Origin: Eisenbergiella tayi
GTDB taxonomy: Bacteria; Bacillota; Clostridia; Lachnospirales; Lachnospiraceae
Assembly: GCF_001881565.1 (NCBI RefSeq)
Contig: NZ_MPDJ01000005.1
Location: 296,284-360,283 of the forward strand
Reading direction: 5' to 3'
DNA length: 64,000 nucleotides
This document shows positions 55,381-64,000 of the stretch, piece by piece (positions within the stretch are counted from its first letter, which is position 1; each line of letters opens with the position of its first letter). The notes beneath the pieces were generated by a model that saw only the letters and a list, made by a program, of their open reading frames with translations, searched no databases and was not told the origin of the DNA. The position numbers and the translations under genes are program-made.

Positions 55381-57114
55381 ATGAAACTTGCCAACCTGAT
55401 CGGGGAGCGCTTTAAAGAGACTCCTTCCGACTGTATCATCGAAAGCCACGCGCTCATGCTGCGGGGCGGCTATATGAAGTATGTGGCAAACGGAATTTAT
55501 TCTTCCCTGCCCCCGCTTCGGCGGATCACCAAAAAGATCGAGCAGATTATCCGGGAAGAAATGGATGCCCTGGACGGGCAGGAGGTACAGTTCCCGGTAG
55601 TCCTCCCGGCCTCCCTCTGGCAGGAATCGGGTCGGTACGAATCCGTGGGCAGCGAGCTGCTGCGCCTGAAGGACCGAAATGGTTCCCCGCTGGTGCTGGG
55701 GATGACACATGAGGAAGCGGCCGTACAGCTTGTCAGGGATTATGGCTCCACCTACAGCCGTTATCCCTTTATGATTTACCAGATCCAGACCAAATTCCGG
55801 GATGAAGCCCGCCCGCGCGCCGGCCTTATCCGGGTGCGCGAGTTCACCATGAAGGATGCTTATTCCTTCCATACTTCCACGGAAGATCTGGAAGCTTATT
55901 ATCTTCGCTGCCATCGTGCCTATGAACGGATTTTTGCCAGGGCAGGCATTCCGGAGGTTCTGTCCGTAGCCTCGGATTCCGGCATGATGGGAGGCAGCCT
56001 TTCCCATGAATTCATGCTTCTCACACCCGCCGGCGAGGATTCCATTGTCCTCTGTTCTTCCTGCGGCTACCGGGCTAATATGGAGGCGGCGGAATGCATC
56101 ACGCAAAACTGCACGGATGCTGCTCCCGAACCTCTCACACCGGTAGAAACACCGGATATCCACACCATCGAAGAGCTCTGCAGCTTTCTGGGTATTACCG
56201 CCGCGGGGACCTGTAAGGCGGTCGTTTATCAGAAAAACCGGGATGACTCCTATGTCGTGCTCTTTCTCCGCGGGGATCTGGATGTGAATGAAACCAAACT
56301 CACCAATTACCTTGGGGAAGAGGTCCACCCGGCCCTGATCCATGAAGACAGCGGCCTTCAGGCAGGCTTTATCGGCCCCTGCGGACTGGACGGCAGCTTT
56401 ACCGTGTTATTCGACCGCTCTCTGGAGGGCGCCCTCAATCTTGCCTGCGGCGCCAACAGGGAAGGCTTCCATTATACCGGCCTGTGTATGCGGCGTGACT
56501 GCCCGGACGCCTTGTATCATGATTTTGCAAAGGCCGTGGAAGGCGGCATCTGCCCCGTTTGCGGAAAGCATACCCTGACCATATCCAGGGGGATTGAGGT
56601 GGGGAATATCTTCCAGCTGGGCAGCAAATATACCCGTGCCATGCATATGCAGTATACCGACGCGGAGGGTGTGTCACACTATCCGGTTATGGGCTGCTAC
56701 GGCATCGGCGTGGGACGTCTGGCGGCCTCCGTCTGTGAAGCCCGTCATGACGGCAGCGGCCCGATATGGCCCGTCACCATCGCCCCCTGGCAGGTCCACC
56801 TGTGCTGCATGCGCAGCGATAACCGGGAAGTCCGCGAAGCAGCGGATAAGCTGTATGACGGACTGCAGAAAGCCGGCATAGAAGTCCTGTATGACGACAG
56901 GAACGTGAGCGCAGGCATCATGTTCTCTGACGCCGATCTGCTGGGGATTCCCGTCCGTCTCATCATGAGCCCCCGGAATCTGAAGGAAAACTGTGTGGAA
57001 ATGACCCTGCGCCGGGACAAAAACGATACGGGCAGGTATTCCATGGAGGAAATCATTCCCCGGGTAGAGGAAAAAATAAACGAATTAATGGCGGAGCTCC
57101 AGCCCGAAAGCTGA
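55381..57114 (+). CDS. proS: prolyl-tRNA synthetase, bacterial type
   Basis: A 577-residue class II synthetase with the bacterial YbaK-like editing insertion, the usual length for this type. Motif 2 (IYQIQTKFRDEARPRAGLIRVREF region) and motif 3 (GCYGIGVGRLAASV near 440) are clear, followed by the anticodon-binding domain. It charges tRNA-Pro in the cytoplasm. AAAGGAGG lies 9 bp before the ATG at 55381. Controlled by the T-box leader just upstream. Confidence 0.96.
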   Translation: MKLANLIGERFKETPSDCIIESHALMLRGGYMKYVANGIYSSLPPLRRITKKIEQIIREEMDALDGQEVQFPVVLPASLWQESGRYESVGSELLRLKDRNGSPLVLGMTHEEAAVQLVRDYGSTYSRYPFMIYQIQTKFRDEARPRAGLIRVREFTMKDAYSFHTSTEDLEAYYLRCHRAYERIFARAGIPEVLSVASDSGMMGGSLSHEFMLLTPAGEDSIVLCSSCGYRANMEAAECITQNCTDAAPEPLTPVETPDIHTIEELCSFLGITAAGTCKAVVYQKNRDDSYVVLFLRGDLDVNETKLTNYLGEEVHPALIHEDSGLQAGFIGPCGLDGSFTVLFDRSLEGALNLACGANREGFHYTGLCMRRDCPDALYHDFAKAVEGGICPVCGKHTLTISRGIEVGNIFQLGSKYTRAMHMQYTDAEGVSHYPVMGCYGIGVGRLAASVCEARHDGSGPIWPVTIAPWQVHLCCMRSDNREVREAADKLYDGLQKAGIEVLYDDRNVSAGIMFSDADLLGIPVRLIMSPRNLKENCVEMTLRRDKNDTGRYSMEEIIPRVEEKINELMAELQPES

Positions 57115-57133
57115 AGTCCGCCATCCGTACCCC

Positions 57134-58861
57134 TTATCTATAGGAGGTTTTCAATGCCTGCCCCAGTATTCTGGGATCCTTGTTGTAAGGAGTAACCGGG
57201 CAGATTCTTTTATTGGTGATTCCCAACAGGGAGTATACGGCGATTCTGGCCGCCCTGACGGAATATTCCTCGGTAAATACCATATCCTCCGGAATTTCCA
57301 CAAACTGGCTTATCATGGCAAAGTTTGTGGAACCTTCCGGAACCACCTTCGGCCTGTCGCTCATTTTCCTCGGCTGGAACTGGGAATCAATATAGGGCAT
57401 CATGCAGGGGATCACATTAACCACGCTTTCCATGATTTCTTCCATATCGTCCTCAAAATGAAGGTGATGCAGAAGCTCCGTAAGCATTTCCCTGCCGGTG
57501 CATTCCCGCATGGGCTTCTTCACATAATCTCCCAGATTATTGGTATACAGCCCGTATCCCCAGAAAATAGTCTCATCCTCCGCCTGGGCCTTGAAATGGG
57601 GCTGGGCCGCCACTACAATGCTCATCCTCCATCCGGAATCCTTAAAGGTCATCAGCGCGCCGCTGCCGGGTATATTCCCGGAGAATTTTTCTATCATCTT
57701 AAGGAGCTTATTCCCCTTCATGGTAACGGTAAAGCTTTCCCAGTTCGTTTCCTCCGGCTTATCAAAGAAGGGGGCCGGATTTCCCAGGCCGGGCCTTTTA
57801 GCGGCCACTTTTTTCCAGAGTTCTCCCGACATGGGGGATTCCGGACAGAACCGGGCAGGCGTATCCATATCGCCCAAAGCCGCGTTGTCCGTCATACAGC
57901 CATTGGTCATGATACAGAGATCGCCATCCTTCAGCGTGATGATTTCTTCTTCCCCGTTCCTGTCCAGATGGATTGCGGCCGCCGTGATTTTTTCTCCGTC
58001 CTTAAAATCGATGTCTGTTACCGTCGCACGGATGCTGAAATCAACCCCATGGCTTTCCAGCCATTTCTGAATGGGGAGAATCACGGATTCATACTGGTTA
58101 TAAGGCGTCCTCGTCACACCCTCCAGTGTTTCGATTCTTGAAAATTCAAAAATCATACGGTTCATATAACGTTTGAACTCAAACAGGCTGGACCAGGTCT
58201 GGAAGGCAAAGGTGGTCTGCCACATATACCAGAAATTGGTTTCAAAGAAATGCGGGGTATCCTTAAACCACTCCGCTATGGTCATGTCATCCAGCTTTTC
58301 CTCCGGCGTGGCAAGAAGCTTTCCTAGAGCCATTCTATCCGCATTATTAAATCCCATGGAATGCACATCCAGGATATTTCCCTCCTGATCGATCAGCCTT
58401 GCCTGGGCATGGGTGGGATGGAGATGGTCAAAATTCAGGATTTCCTCCGTTACACTGTGGCCTTCCCAGTCCAGAGAAGGGATGTCGGAAAACAGCTCCC
58501 AGAAATTCTCATATGTTTCTTCATTCAGCATCCTGCCGCCCCTGCATACAAAACCTTCCGCTGGTGTGCCGGAACCGTCGTTGCTGCCGCCGAGTATGGG
58601 CATCCCTTCCAAGATATGAATCCGCTTTCCTTCCCATCCCGCATCTCTGATCAGATAGGCCGCTCCCGCCAGGGAACCGAGGCCTCCGCCTACAAAATAG
58701 ATATCGTTTTCTCCGGTCGTCCTGTTTTCATCGGCGGGTATTGCCGTATTCCCTTTCTTCTTCTCTGCCGCACGTGCTTTTCCATATGCTACTGCTGCCC
58801 CGATTCCTGCGGCTGCCATTGTTACCTTAAGTAATGTGTGGTTATTTTTCTTTGCGCTCAT
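57134..58861 (-). CDS. ohyA: oleate hydratase (MCRA family)
   Basis: A 575-residue FAD protein. A hydrophobic N-terminal segment (VTMAAAGIGAAVAYG, residues 13-27) precedes the nucleotide-binding GGGLGSLAGAAYLIRD near 58-73 and the family's GGSNDGSGTPAEGF and CRGGRMLNEETYENFW boxes near 90-120. Members hydrate the cis-9 double bond of oleic or linoleic acid to 10-hydroxy acids, a detoxification route in gut bacteria. The N-terminal helix is not present in all relatives and suggests membrane association. Convergent with proS, 19 bp apart. GAAAGGAAA lies before the ATG. Confidence 0.93.
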   Translation of the reverse strand: MSAKKNNHTLLKVTMAAAGIGAAVAYGKARAAEKKKGNTAIPADENRTTGENDIYFVGGGLGSLAGAAYLIRDAGWEGKRIHILEGMPILGGSNDGSGTPAEGFVCRGGRMLNEETYENFWELFSDIPSLDWEGHSVTEEILNFDHLHPTHAQARLIDQEGNILDVHSMGFNNADRMALGKLLATPEEKLDDMTIAEWFKDTPHFFETNFWYMWQTTFAFQTWSSLFEFKRYMNRMIFEFSRIETLEGVTRTPYNQYESVILPIQKWLESHGVDFSIRATVTDIDFKDGEKITAAAIHLDRNGEEEIITLKDGDLCIMTNGCMTDNAALGDMDTPARFCPESPMSGELWKKVAAKRPGLGNPAPFFDKPEETNWESFTVTMKGNKLLKMIEKFSGNIPGSGALMTFKDSGWRMSIVVAAQPHFKAQAEDETIFWGYGLYTNNLGDYVKKPMRECTGREMLTELLHHLHFEDDMEEIMESVVNVIPCMMPYIDSQFQPRKMSDRPKVVPEGSTNFAMISQFVEIPEDMVFTEEYSVRAARIAVYSLLGITNKRICPVTPYNKDPRILGQALKTSYR

Positions 58862-59215
58862 AATATTTCCTTTCTTTTACCTGAATTGGATGGCCTGTGT
58901 CCTGAATTTCTGCTTTCTGCATCCGTTGTTTTTCATGTCTCCAGAATACTATTTCCAAAAGCTTTTGTAATTAGGCAGAAATCCTGTCCTGTCTGAAAAA
59001 TTTACATGAGGATTAAGTTGTCTGGTTTTACGACAGTTTCCGGAAAATGTATATATGATTCCCCTGTTATATTCTCTACAATAGAGTCAGAGATCTTCCT
59101 GTGCTTATACGGGCGCATGCATTTTCTGCATACGATAAGCGAAAGATATGTAATACAGTCATAAATGTGAAGGTACCGAACAGTTACACACTACCTTAAA
59201 TAGGAGGCGTCGGAA
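58862..59215. other. divergent intergenic region with a hairpin leader
   Basis: A 354-bp gap between oleate hydratase and the 80-residue gene. At 59103-59140 an inverted repeat (GCTTAT..ATGCA/TGCAT..ATAAGC) forms a hairpin in the leader of the small gene. Upstream are TTGTCT- and TATATT-like boxes but no clear consensus promoter. No gene seen. Confidence 0.5.
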
Positions 59216-59458
59216 ATGCGTTTGGATAATAAACTGAAAATAGCGGCCTTCGATACCGCCATGAAAAGCCTGCTGAAAAACAAAAATAAATATCCGGACC
59301 GAACGGCCCGGAATATCCTGGAATCAGGTGCGGCTGTTTTCCACCGCAGTATGAATGAGGACGAGAAAAAGAATGCCTTTCTTCATATTAAGGAAAAACT
59401 TCCGGAACGGGATGAAGATATTCTTGCCTTTATCCGGGATTTATTCGGCTCCAACTAA
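59216..59458 (+). CDS. small uncharacterised protein, 80 residues
   Basis: An 80-residue, soluble, largely helical and charged protein (many Lys/Glu/Asp) with no Cys and no recognised motif. AGGAGG sits 9 bp before the ATG and a strong terminator follows immediately, so this is a real monocistronic gene. It has a leader with a hairpin. It may be a small regulator or stress protein; nothing in the sequence says which. Confidence 0.75.
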   Translation: MRLDNKLKIAAFDTAMKSLLKNKNKYPDRTARNILESGAAVFHRSMNEDEKKNAFLHIKEKLPERDEDILAFIRDLFGSN

Positions 59459-59459
59459 A

Positions 59460-59503
59460 AAAGCCCGTCCCTGCGGCCTCCTGTAGCCGCAAGGACGGGC
59501 TTT
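59460..59503 (+). terminator. intrinsic terminator of the 80-residue gene
   Basis: AAAGCCCGTCC/GGACGGGCTTT stem with an inner GCGGC/GCCGC pair, directly after the stop; it has only a short T-run. Confidence 0.75.
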
Positions 59504-59538
59504 AAAGAAACAGAAGGGGGCAAATTGCAGTACTGCAA

Positions 59539-60162
59539 TTATTCTTCTGTAACTTTCATCATATACTCCGCCCCTCCGAATCCGGGCGTGCTGTCCAGCC
59601 TGACTTCGCATCGTATGCCGTCCATGAGGACAATGGCCGGAACATCCTTGACCTCATACTCCAGGCTGATATTTTCTCTGGCGCAGTAATCTTCAAACTT
59701 TCTGAGGAAATCTTCTTTGGAGGAAGGTTTTTCTTTCAGGCTGATACAGAGGGCATAACCTGACCTTCCCTGGTTCAGCTTCCGCGCCATGCGCGACAGA
59801 TACCAATAGTCTCCCACCCAGATCACCACCAGGACAAAAAAACTCAGCACTATAATATATCGGATCCAATCAGGGATATAATAAGCAATACATATCAGCG
59901 CAAACATAATGATAATAATGCTCCACAGCGCAGCCAAACCATTAATCATGCGCTTTTTCACGGTTCCCAGCTGAAGAAGGGCCCCCAGAACAATATAGCC
60001 AGCCAGCATGGGAACCAGCCAGGGCAGCGCCGCTTTCCCCATTGTCTTATAATTGATGCTGATAAAAATAACAACGCACACCCATATGATGCCGCCTACC
60101 AGGCTTCCCCGTTTAATCGATTCCATATAAAGTTCCTTATTCCTGATGTTTTTCTTTGTCAT
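59539..60162 (-). CDS. membrane protein coupled to LytTR regulator, with soluble C-terminal domain
   Basis: A 207-residue protein with four hydrophobic helices in residues 15-135, followed by a soluble region of about 70 residues. The helical part resembles the DUF3021-type membrane partners of LytTR regulators, which are usually about 140 residues, so the C-terminal extension is unusual. AAGGAGGT precedes the start at 60162 inside the end of the LytTR gene (26-bp overlap). It probably holds or inhibits the regulator (known for relatives; inferred here). Confidence 0.7.
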   Translation of the reverse strand: MTKKNIRNKELYMESIKRGSLVGGIIWVCVVIFISINYKTMGKAALPWLVPMLAGYIVLGALLQLGTVKKRMINGLAALWSIIIIMFALICIAYYIPDWIRYIIVLSFFVLVVIWVGDYWYLSRMARKLNQGRSGYALCISLKEKPSSKEDFLRKFEDYCARENISLEYEVKDVPAIVLMDGIRCEVRLDSTPGFGGAEYMMKVTEE

Positions 60163-60628
60163 CTGAAATACCTCCTTCATTCCTGCTATCCAGAATCCTG
60201 TCTCTTACCTCTCTCAGATATTTTCTGGATATATATACCAGTTCGCCGTTTTCCAGCTTCACTTCCATAAGCCCGTTTATCAGAGGACGATATCTCTTCA
60301 CCCGGTCCAGGTTCAAAATAACGGAACGGGATATCCTCAAAAAAGAGGACGGAAGCATTTTTTCCAGAACATACAGCCTCTCCCTTGTTTCCAGTACATC
60401 TCCCTCCGCATGGATCAGCTGAACCTCCTGAACGGATTCCACGTAAAAAATATCGCTGCTTTTCACCCTGTGTATTTCTCCGCCCTTCCGGCATGAGAGA
60501 GATACCATCCTCCAACTGTCCGTTTCAATATATTCTTTCAGTCCGGCAGAGCATACATCCTCACCGGTCAGCCGCAGGAGCGCTTCTTCCTGCTTCTTTT
60601 CCTCCACATGTTGGATCCTTACCCTCAC
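60137..60628 (-). CDS. LytTR-domain transcriptional regulator
   Basis: A 163-residue protein without a receiver domain; residues 60-150 form the LytTR DNA-binding domain (DIFYVESVQEVQLIHAEGDV, then FLRISRSVILNLDRVKRYRP). It belongs to the stand-alone LytTR group paired with small membrane proteins. GTG start with GAAGGGAGTG upstream. Autoregulation is common in this group. Confidence 0.88.
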   Translation of the reverse strand: MRVRIQHVEEKKQEEALLRLTGEDVCSAGLKEYIETDSWRMVSLSCRKGGEIHRVKSSDIFYVESVQEVQLIHAEGDVLETRERLYVLEKMLPSSFLRISRSVILNLDRVKRYRPLINGLMEVKLENGELVYISRKYLREVRDRILDSRNEGGISDDKEKHQE

Positions 60629-60749
60629 GGCTGCTCACTCCCTTCTTTCTTACAGCATTTCTTGTTTCTGATATCAGCATACCTAATTATCAGATAAAAA
60701 TCCAGTCGTTTACGGTGAGTGGGCGTTACGGAAAGGTAAGTGGCAAAAA

Positions 60750-60772
60750 GAGGATCGCCCCTGGCGATCCTC
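60750..60772 (-). terminator. intrinsic terminator of the TetR gene
   Basis: Perfect 10-bp stem GAGGATCGCC/GGCGATCCTC with a 3-nt loop and a minus-strand TTTTTG tail. Confidence 0.85.
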
Positions 60773-60797
60773 TCAGCACTTCTCTGTATTAACCTTT

Positions 60798-61385
60798 TTA
60801 TTTTTGAGGCTCAGATGATTCATTCTTCATTTCCGCGAAACGCCGGGAAGCCAGCAATTCGGTGGAACGGGCCAGCCGCCTCAGCCGCTGCGCCACCTCA
60901 TCCGTCTGTTCCTTCATGCCGTCGGTCACCCACTGCATGACCACGCCGCAGATCCCATAGGCATAAAAAGAACCGATGAATTTCTTTTCCTCCCCGTTTA
61001 CCAGCCCTTCTTCATCCAGAACGGCTGCCGCTTCCTCGAATAAGGTGGAGGTAATGCTGTAAAGATAATTGCTGAAGCCCTCTCCGGCATTCTTTATCAC
61101 ATTGCTGTAAAATACCTTTTCCTTTTTCAGGGTATCCAGTAGCTGTTTTATACGAAGATGCCAGTTATCGAAGGTAATCCCATCCAGAATCGGGACAAAG
61201 CATTCTTCATAATAGATCCAATCCAGGAGCTCATACTTATCCTGGAAATGATAATAAAAGGTCTGCCTGTTCAGGCCGCAGGCAGCCGTAATATCCCCTA
61301 TTGAGATTTTCAGGAATGATTTCTCCGCCGCCAGGTTCTTCAGGCACTGGGCTATGGCTTTCTTGGTAATCAGGGAATCCGACAT
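60798..61385 (-). CDS. TetR-family regulator (DhaS-like)
   Basis: A 195-residue regulator with an N-terminal TetR helix-turn-helix (ISIGDITAACGLNRQTFYYHF, one residue over a typical core) and a helical effector-binding domain of the DhaS-like C-terminal type. AGGAGG precedes the ATG. Monocistronic with its own terminator; target genes are not evident. Confidence 0.87.
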   Translation of the reverse strand: MSDSLITKKAIAQCLKNLAAEKSFLKISIGDITAACGLNRQTFYYHFQDKYELLDWIYYEECFVPILDGITFDNWHLRIKQLLDTLKKEKVFYSNVIKNAGEGFSNYLYSITSTLFEEAAAVLDEEGLVNGEEKKFIGSFYAYGICGVVMQWVTDGMKEQTDEVAQRLRRLARSTELLASRRFAEMKNESSEPQK

Positions 61386-61444
61386 GTCAATCCTCCTCTT
61401 TTTCGCAGATGCGGTACTTCCTCGGTTCTTTTCCGGCTGCAGGA

Positions 61445-62317
61445 TCAGTATACCAGAACCTCACAGCCGTCTTCCGTTACCGCGACAGTGACCTCCCACT
61501 GGGCGGACGGCTTTCCGTCCTCCGTATAGATGGTCCATCCGTTGGCATCATCAACAAAAATATCAGGCCCTCCCAGGTTCACCATGGGTTCAATGGTAAA
61601 CACCATGCCGGGAACCATGAGCATTTCCGTGCCTTCAGGCGCCACATAGCTGACAAAGGGATCCTCGTGGAATTCCAGCCCCACGCCATGGCCTCCCATG
61701 TCAATGACAATGCTGCATCCGTTCGCCTTCGCATGGCTGTTCACAGCAGCAGCCATATCCCCGAGGAAGGTCCAGGGCTTTACCGCTTCAATCCCTTTTT
61801 CCATACATTCCTTCGCCACGCGCACAAGCTTTTTCTTCTCCTCATCCGTCTCTCCGATGATAAACATCCTGGAAGAATCACTGAAATATCCTTTATAGAT
61901 AGTGGAAGCATCCACGTTCACAATATCCCCGTTCTTTAAAATATCCTCTTCACTGGGAATTCCATGGCATACCTGGCTGTTCACGGAGGTACATACGCTT
62001 TTGGGAAAACCGTCATATCCCAATGGCGCAGGTATGCCGCCCATTTCTCTCGTTTTGCTCTCCACCAGACGGTCAATTTCCGCCGTGCTCATTCCCTCGC
62101 GGATATTTTCCGCCACATAATCCAGCACCGCAATATTAATAAGGCCGCTTTCCCTGATTCCCGCAATCTGTTCCGGAGTCTTAATCATGCTGTGATCCGG
62201 GACGATATGTCCCTGCAGGGCGAATGACCTTATTTTCTCATCAAAGGCCTCATGGCATTGTTTATATTTCCTTCCGCTGCCGCACCAGCAGGGATCGTTT
62301 CTTCCTATTTTTTCCAT
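61445..62317 (-). CDS. map: methionine aminopeptidase with N-terminal SEC-C zinc motif
   Basis: A 290-residue type I enzyme. A SEC-C zinc motif at residues 1-25 (CWCGSGRKYKQCH) precedes the pita-bread fold. Metal ligands appear in the DVNVDAST-type segment (NVDAST), GHGVGLEFHE and FTIEPM regions. It removes N-terminal Met from nascent proteins. The SEC-C extension is normal in clostridial copies and may help ribosome contact. GAGAGGAAAAGG precedes the start. Confidence 0.94.
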   Translation of the reverse strand: MEKIGRNDPCWCGSGRKYKQCHEAFDEKIRSFALQGHIVPDHSMIKTPEQIAGIRESGLINIAVLDYVAENIREGMSTAEIDRLVESKTREMGGIPAPLGYDGFPKSVCTSVNSQVCHGIPSEEDILKNGDIVNVDASTIYKGYFSDSSRMFIIGETDEEKKKLVRVAKECMEKGIEAVKPWTFLGDMAAAVNSHAKANGCSIVIDMGGHGVGLEFHEDPFVSYVAPEGTEMLMVPGMVFTIEPMVNLGGPDIFVDDANGWTIYTEDGKPSAQWEVTVAVTEDGCEVLVY

Positions 62318-62341
62318 ATCCTTTTCCTCTCAGGCTTCCGG

Positions 62342-64000
62342 TTAATTTTCTGCTTCAATTCTGGCCGCCAGATCTTCCAGGTACATCCAGCGTTCCATCT
62401 TCTGTTCCAGAAGCGCTTCCACCTCTTCCTTTTCCTTCGTGAGCTGGTTCAGCTTCACAAAATCCGTTGCCGCCGATGCCGTCTCCGCTTCCAGGCGTTC
62501 CGCCTTTTCCTCCAGGGAAGCGATTTCCCCCTCAATGGTTTCGTAGTCCCTCTGTTCCTGGAAGGTGAATTTCAGTTTTTTCCCCTTTACATGCTCCGGC
62601 TTTCCTTTTTTCCCCGTCCGGTCCGCATCTGCTGCTTCCTGCCCCGCTGTCCCTCCGGCTTTCCCCTTTGCCTCTCCGGTTTCCGCCGCCGTTTCTTCCA
62701 TGTACCGGCGCAGGGCATAATCCGTATAGCCGCCCTCATACTGTTTCAGGCTTCCGTTTTCTTCAAAGGCAAAAATACGCTGCACGATACGATCCAGGAA
62801 ATAACGGTCATGGGATACGGTGATCACAATTCCGTCAAAGCTGTCCAGATAGTCTTCCAGGATGGCGAGTGTTGTCACATCCAGATCGTTCGTCGGCTCA
62901 TCCAGTATCAGCACATTGGGCGCTTCCATCAAGACCCGCAGAAGGTTCAATCTTCTTTTTTCCCCTCCCGACAGCTTGCCGATCAGGCCATACTGCTCCT
63001 CTCCGGGAAAAAGAAACCGTTCCAGCATCTGGGAAGCGGATATGCTTCCTTCCTTTGTCTGTACATACTCCGCCGTATCACGGATATAGTCAATCACCCG
63101 CTTCGTGGGATCCATGGCAGCTGTTTTCACATCGATATAAGGGGTGCCGCCCGTGGCAGGCTCCGGTTCCCCGCTGCCGATTTCCTGGGCATAATAACCG
63201 ATTTTTATGGTCTGCCCCACCACCACTTCACCCGAATCCGGCGGCAGCTGTCCGGTAAGGATTTTCATCAGGGTCGTTTTCCCGCAGCCGTTGGGGCCAA
63301 TGAATCCCACTCTGTCGTTTTTCAGAAATACATAGGAGAAATCTTCTATCAGCTTTTTCTCCCCATAGGCCTTGCTTATATGGGACAGCTCCACCGTCGT
63401 CCGCCCCATCCGGGAAGAAACGGATCCCATTTCCACCCTGCCGTCAGCCATCGGCCCATCGGCATTCTTAAGCTCCTCAAAACGCTGGATGCGGGCCTTC
63501 TGTTTCGTGGAACGCGCCCTTGCCCCTCTCTGCATCCAGGCCAGCTCATTCCTAAGAATGGTCTGCCTCTTTCTCTCCCCCGCAGCCTGCATCTCTTCCC
63601 GCTCCGCCTTCATGGCCAGATAGCCCTCATAATTCGCCTGGTAGGAGTAGATATTGCCTTTATCGATTTCAATGATCCGGTTTGCCACACTGTCCAGGAA
63701 ATACCGGTCATGGGTAACCATTATCAGTGCGCCCTTCCATTTCTTCAGATAATCCTCCAGCCAGTCCGCCATGCTGTTATCCAGATGGTTGGTAGGCTCG
63801 TCCAATATAAGTATGTCGGCAGGCATCAGAAGGGTAGCTACCAGCGCCAGCCTCTTTTTCTGCCCGCCGGACAGTTCCCCGCATTTCTGGCCAAAATCCG
63901 TCACTCCCAGCCTGGTGAGCATACTCTTTGCCTGGCTTTCCAGCTCCCATTCCCCGTGTCCCTTCTCTTCATCCGACCCACGGCCGACAGACAGGCTTTT
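62342..64000 (-). CDS. ABC-F family ATPase (Uup/EttA-like), truncated by window edge
   Basis: At least 552 residues are present; the N-terminal Walker A lies beyond the window. Visible are the first-domain signature LSGGQKKR and Walker B ILILDEPTNHLD, the inter-domain linker, the complete second ABC domain (GPNGCGKTT, LSGGEKRR, LILDEPTNDLD) and a C-terminal coiled coil after residue 450. Tandem ABC domains without membrane segments mark ABC-F proteins that act on the ribosome. The coiled-coil tail is Uup-like. Lies 24 bp upstream of map. Confidence 0.92.
   Translation of the reverse strand, partial: KSLSVGRGSDEEKGHGEWELESQAKSMLTRLGVTDFGQKCGELSGGQKKRLALVATLLMPADILILDEPTNHLDNSMADWLEDYLKKWKGALIMVTHDRYFLDSVANRIIEIDKGNIYSYQANYEGYLAMKAEREEMQAAGERKRQTILRNELAWMQRGARARSTKQKARIQRFEELKNADGPMADGRVEMGSVSSRMGRTTVELSHISKAYGEKKLIEDFSYVFLKNDRVGFIGPNGCGKTTLMKILTGQLPPDSGEVVVGQTIKIGYYAQEIGSGEPEPATGGTPYIDVKTAAMDPTKRVIDYIRDTAEYVQTKEGSISASQMLERFLFPGEEQYGLIGKLSGGEKRRLNLLRVLMEAPNVLILDEPTNDLDVTTLAILEDYLDSFDGIVITVSHDRYFLDRIVQRIFAFEENGSLKQYEGGYTDYALRRYMEETAAETGEAKGKAGGTAGQEAADADRTGKKGKPEHVKGKKLKFTFQEQRDYETIEGEIASLEEKAERLEAETASAATDFVKLNQLTKEKEEVEALLEQKMERWMYLEDLAARIEAEN

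Overview
The window looks like chromosomal DNA of a spore-forming, gut-type Firmicute, most likely Lachnospiraceae (genus not resolvable by eye). Supporting signs are the sporulation regulator SpoIIID, a T-box leader in front of proS, AGGAGG-type ribosome sites, sigma-A promoters, many AraC/YesN-type regulators, LplA/LplB/YtcP-type sugar ABC transporters and IS66/group II intron traffic. The backbone is moderately GC-rich. One block (about 24.1-33.0 kb) is strikingly AT-rich and carries defence and mobile genes.

Layout. 0.2-8.5 kb: a DeoR regulator with a small P-loop kinase, then an operon reading leftwards of membrane AraC regulator, serine beta-lactamase-fold hydrolase and GH38 alpha-mannosidase. 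9.0-17.8 kb: a rhamnoside locus (lipoprotein, two permeases, two GH78 alpha-L-rhamnosidases) whose intergenic gaps are filled with large palindromes and hairpin arrays. 18.0-21.0 kb: AraC/GyrI regulator, second serine hydrolase and GNAT acetyltransferase. 21.1-24.05 kb: a complete IS66 element. 24.05-33.03 kb: an AT-rich island with a hydrolase remnant, an orphan gene plus a nucleotidyltransferase, a three-gene SIR2/middle-component/coiled-coil ABC ATPase module (ABC-3C type), a broken transposase and a truncated group II intron sitting behind the guaA terminator. 33.2-36.7 kb: guaA, a MATE exporter and spoIIID. 36.8-41.4 kb: a translationally coupled operon of nuclease-STAND NTPase, a small acidic protein interrupted by an in-frame TGA, and a metallophosphoesterase. 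41.6-46.7 kb: a UlaA-type PTS (EIIC, EIIB, EIIA), divergent from its PRD-domain regulator and a SIS-domain protein. 46.7-54.1 kb: a solute-binding lipoprotein coupled to a large hybrid histidine kinase with a GGDEF domain, then a GH2 glycosidase. 54.2-64.0 kb: housekeeping and small genes (pgsA, T-box-proS, oleate hydratase, an 80-residue orphan, LytTR plus membrane partner, TetR, map, ABC-F).

How the genes work together. Most of the window is glycan foraging: regulator, importer and glycosidase sets for mannosides, rhamnosides, a PTS sugar and a GH2 substrate. Two blocks look like anti-phage defence: the ABC-3C/SIR2 module with its neighbouring nucleotidyltransferase pair, and the nuclease-STAND operon. 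The most unusual non-coding feature is a family of nested palindromes (8564-8804, 13612-14086, partial copy at 18929-18964) that share modules but differ in their central inserts.
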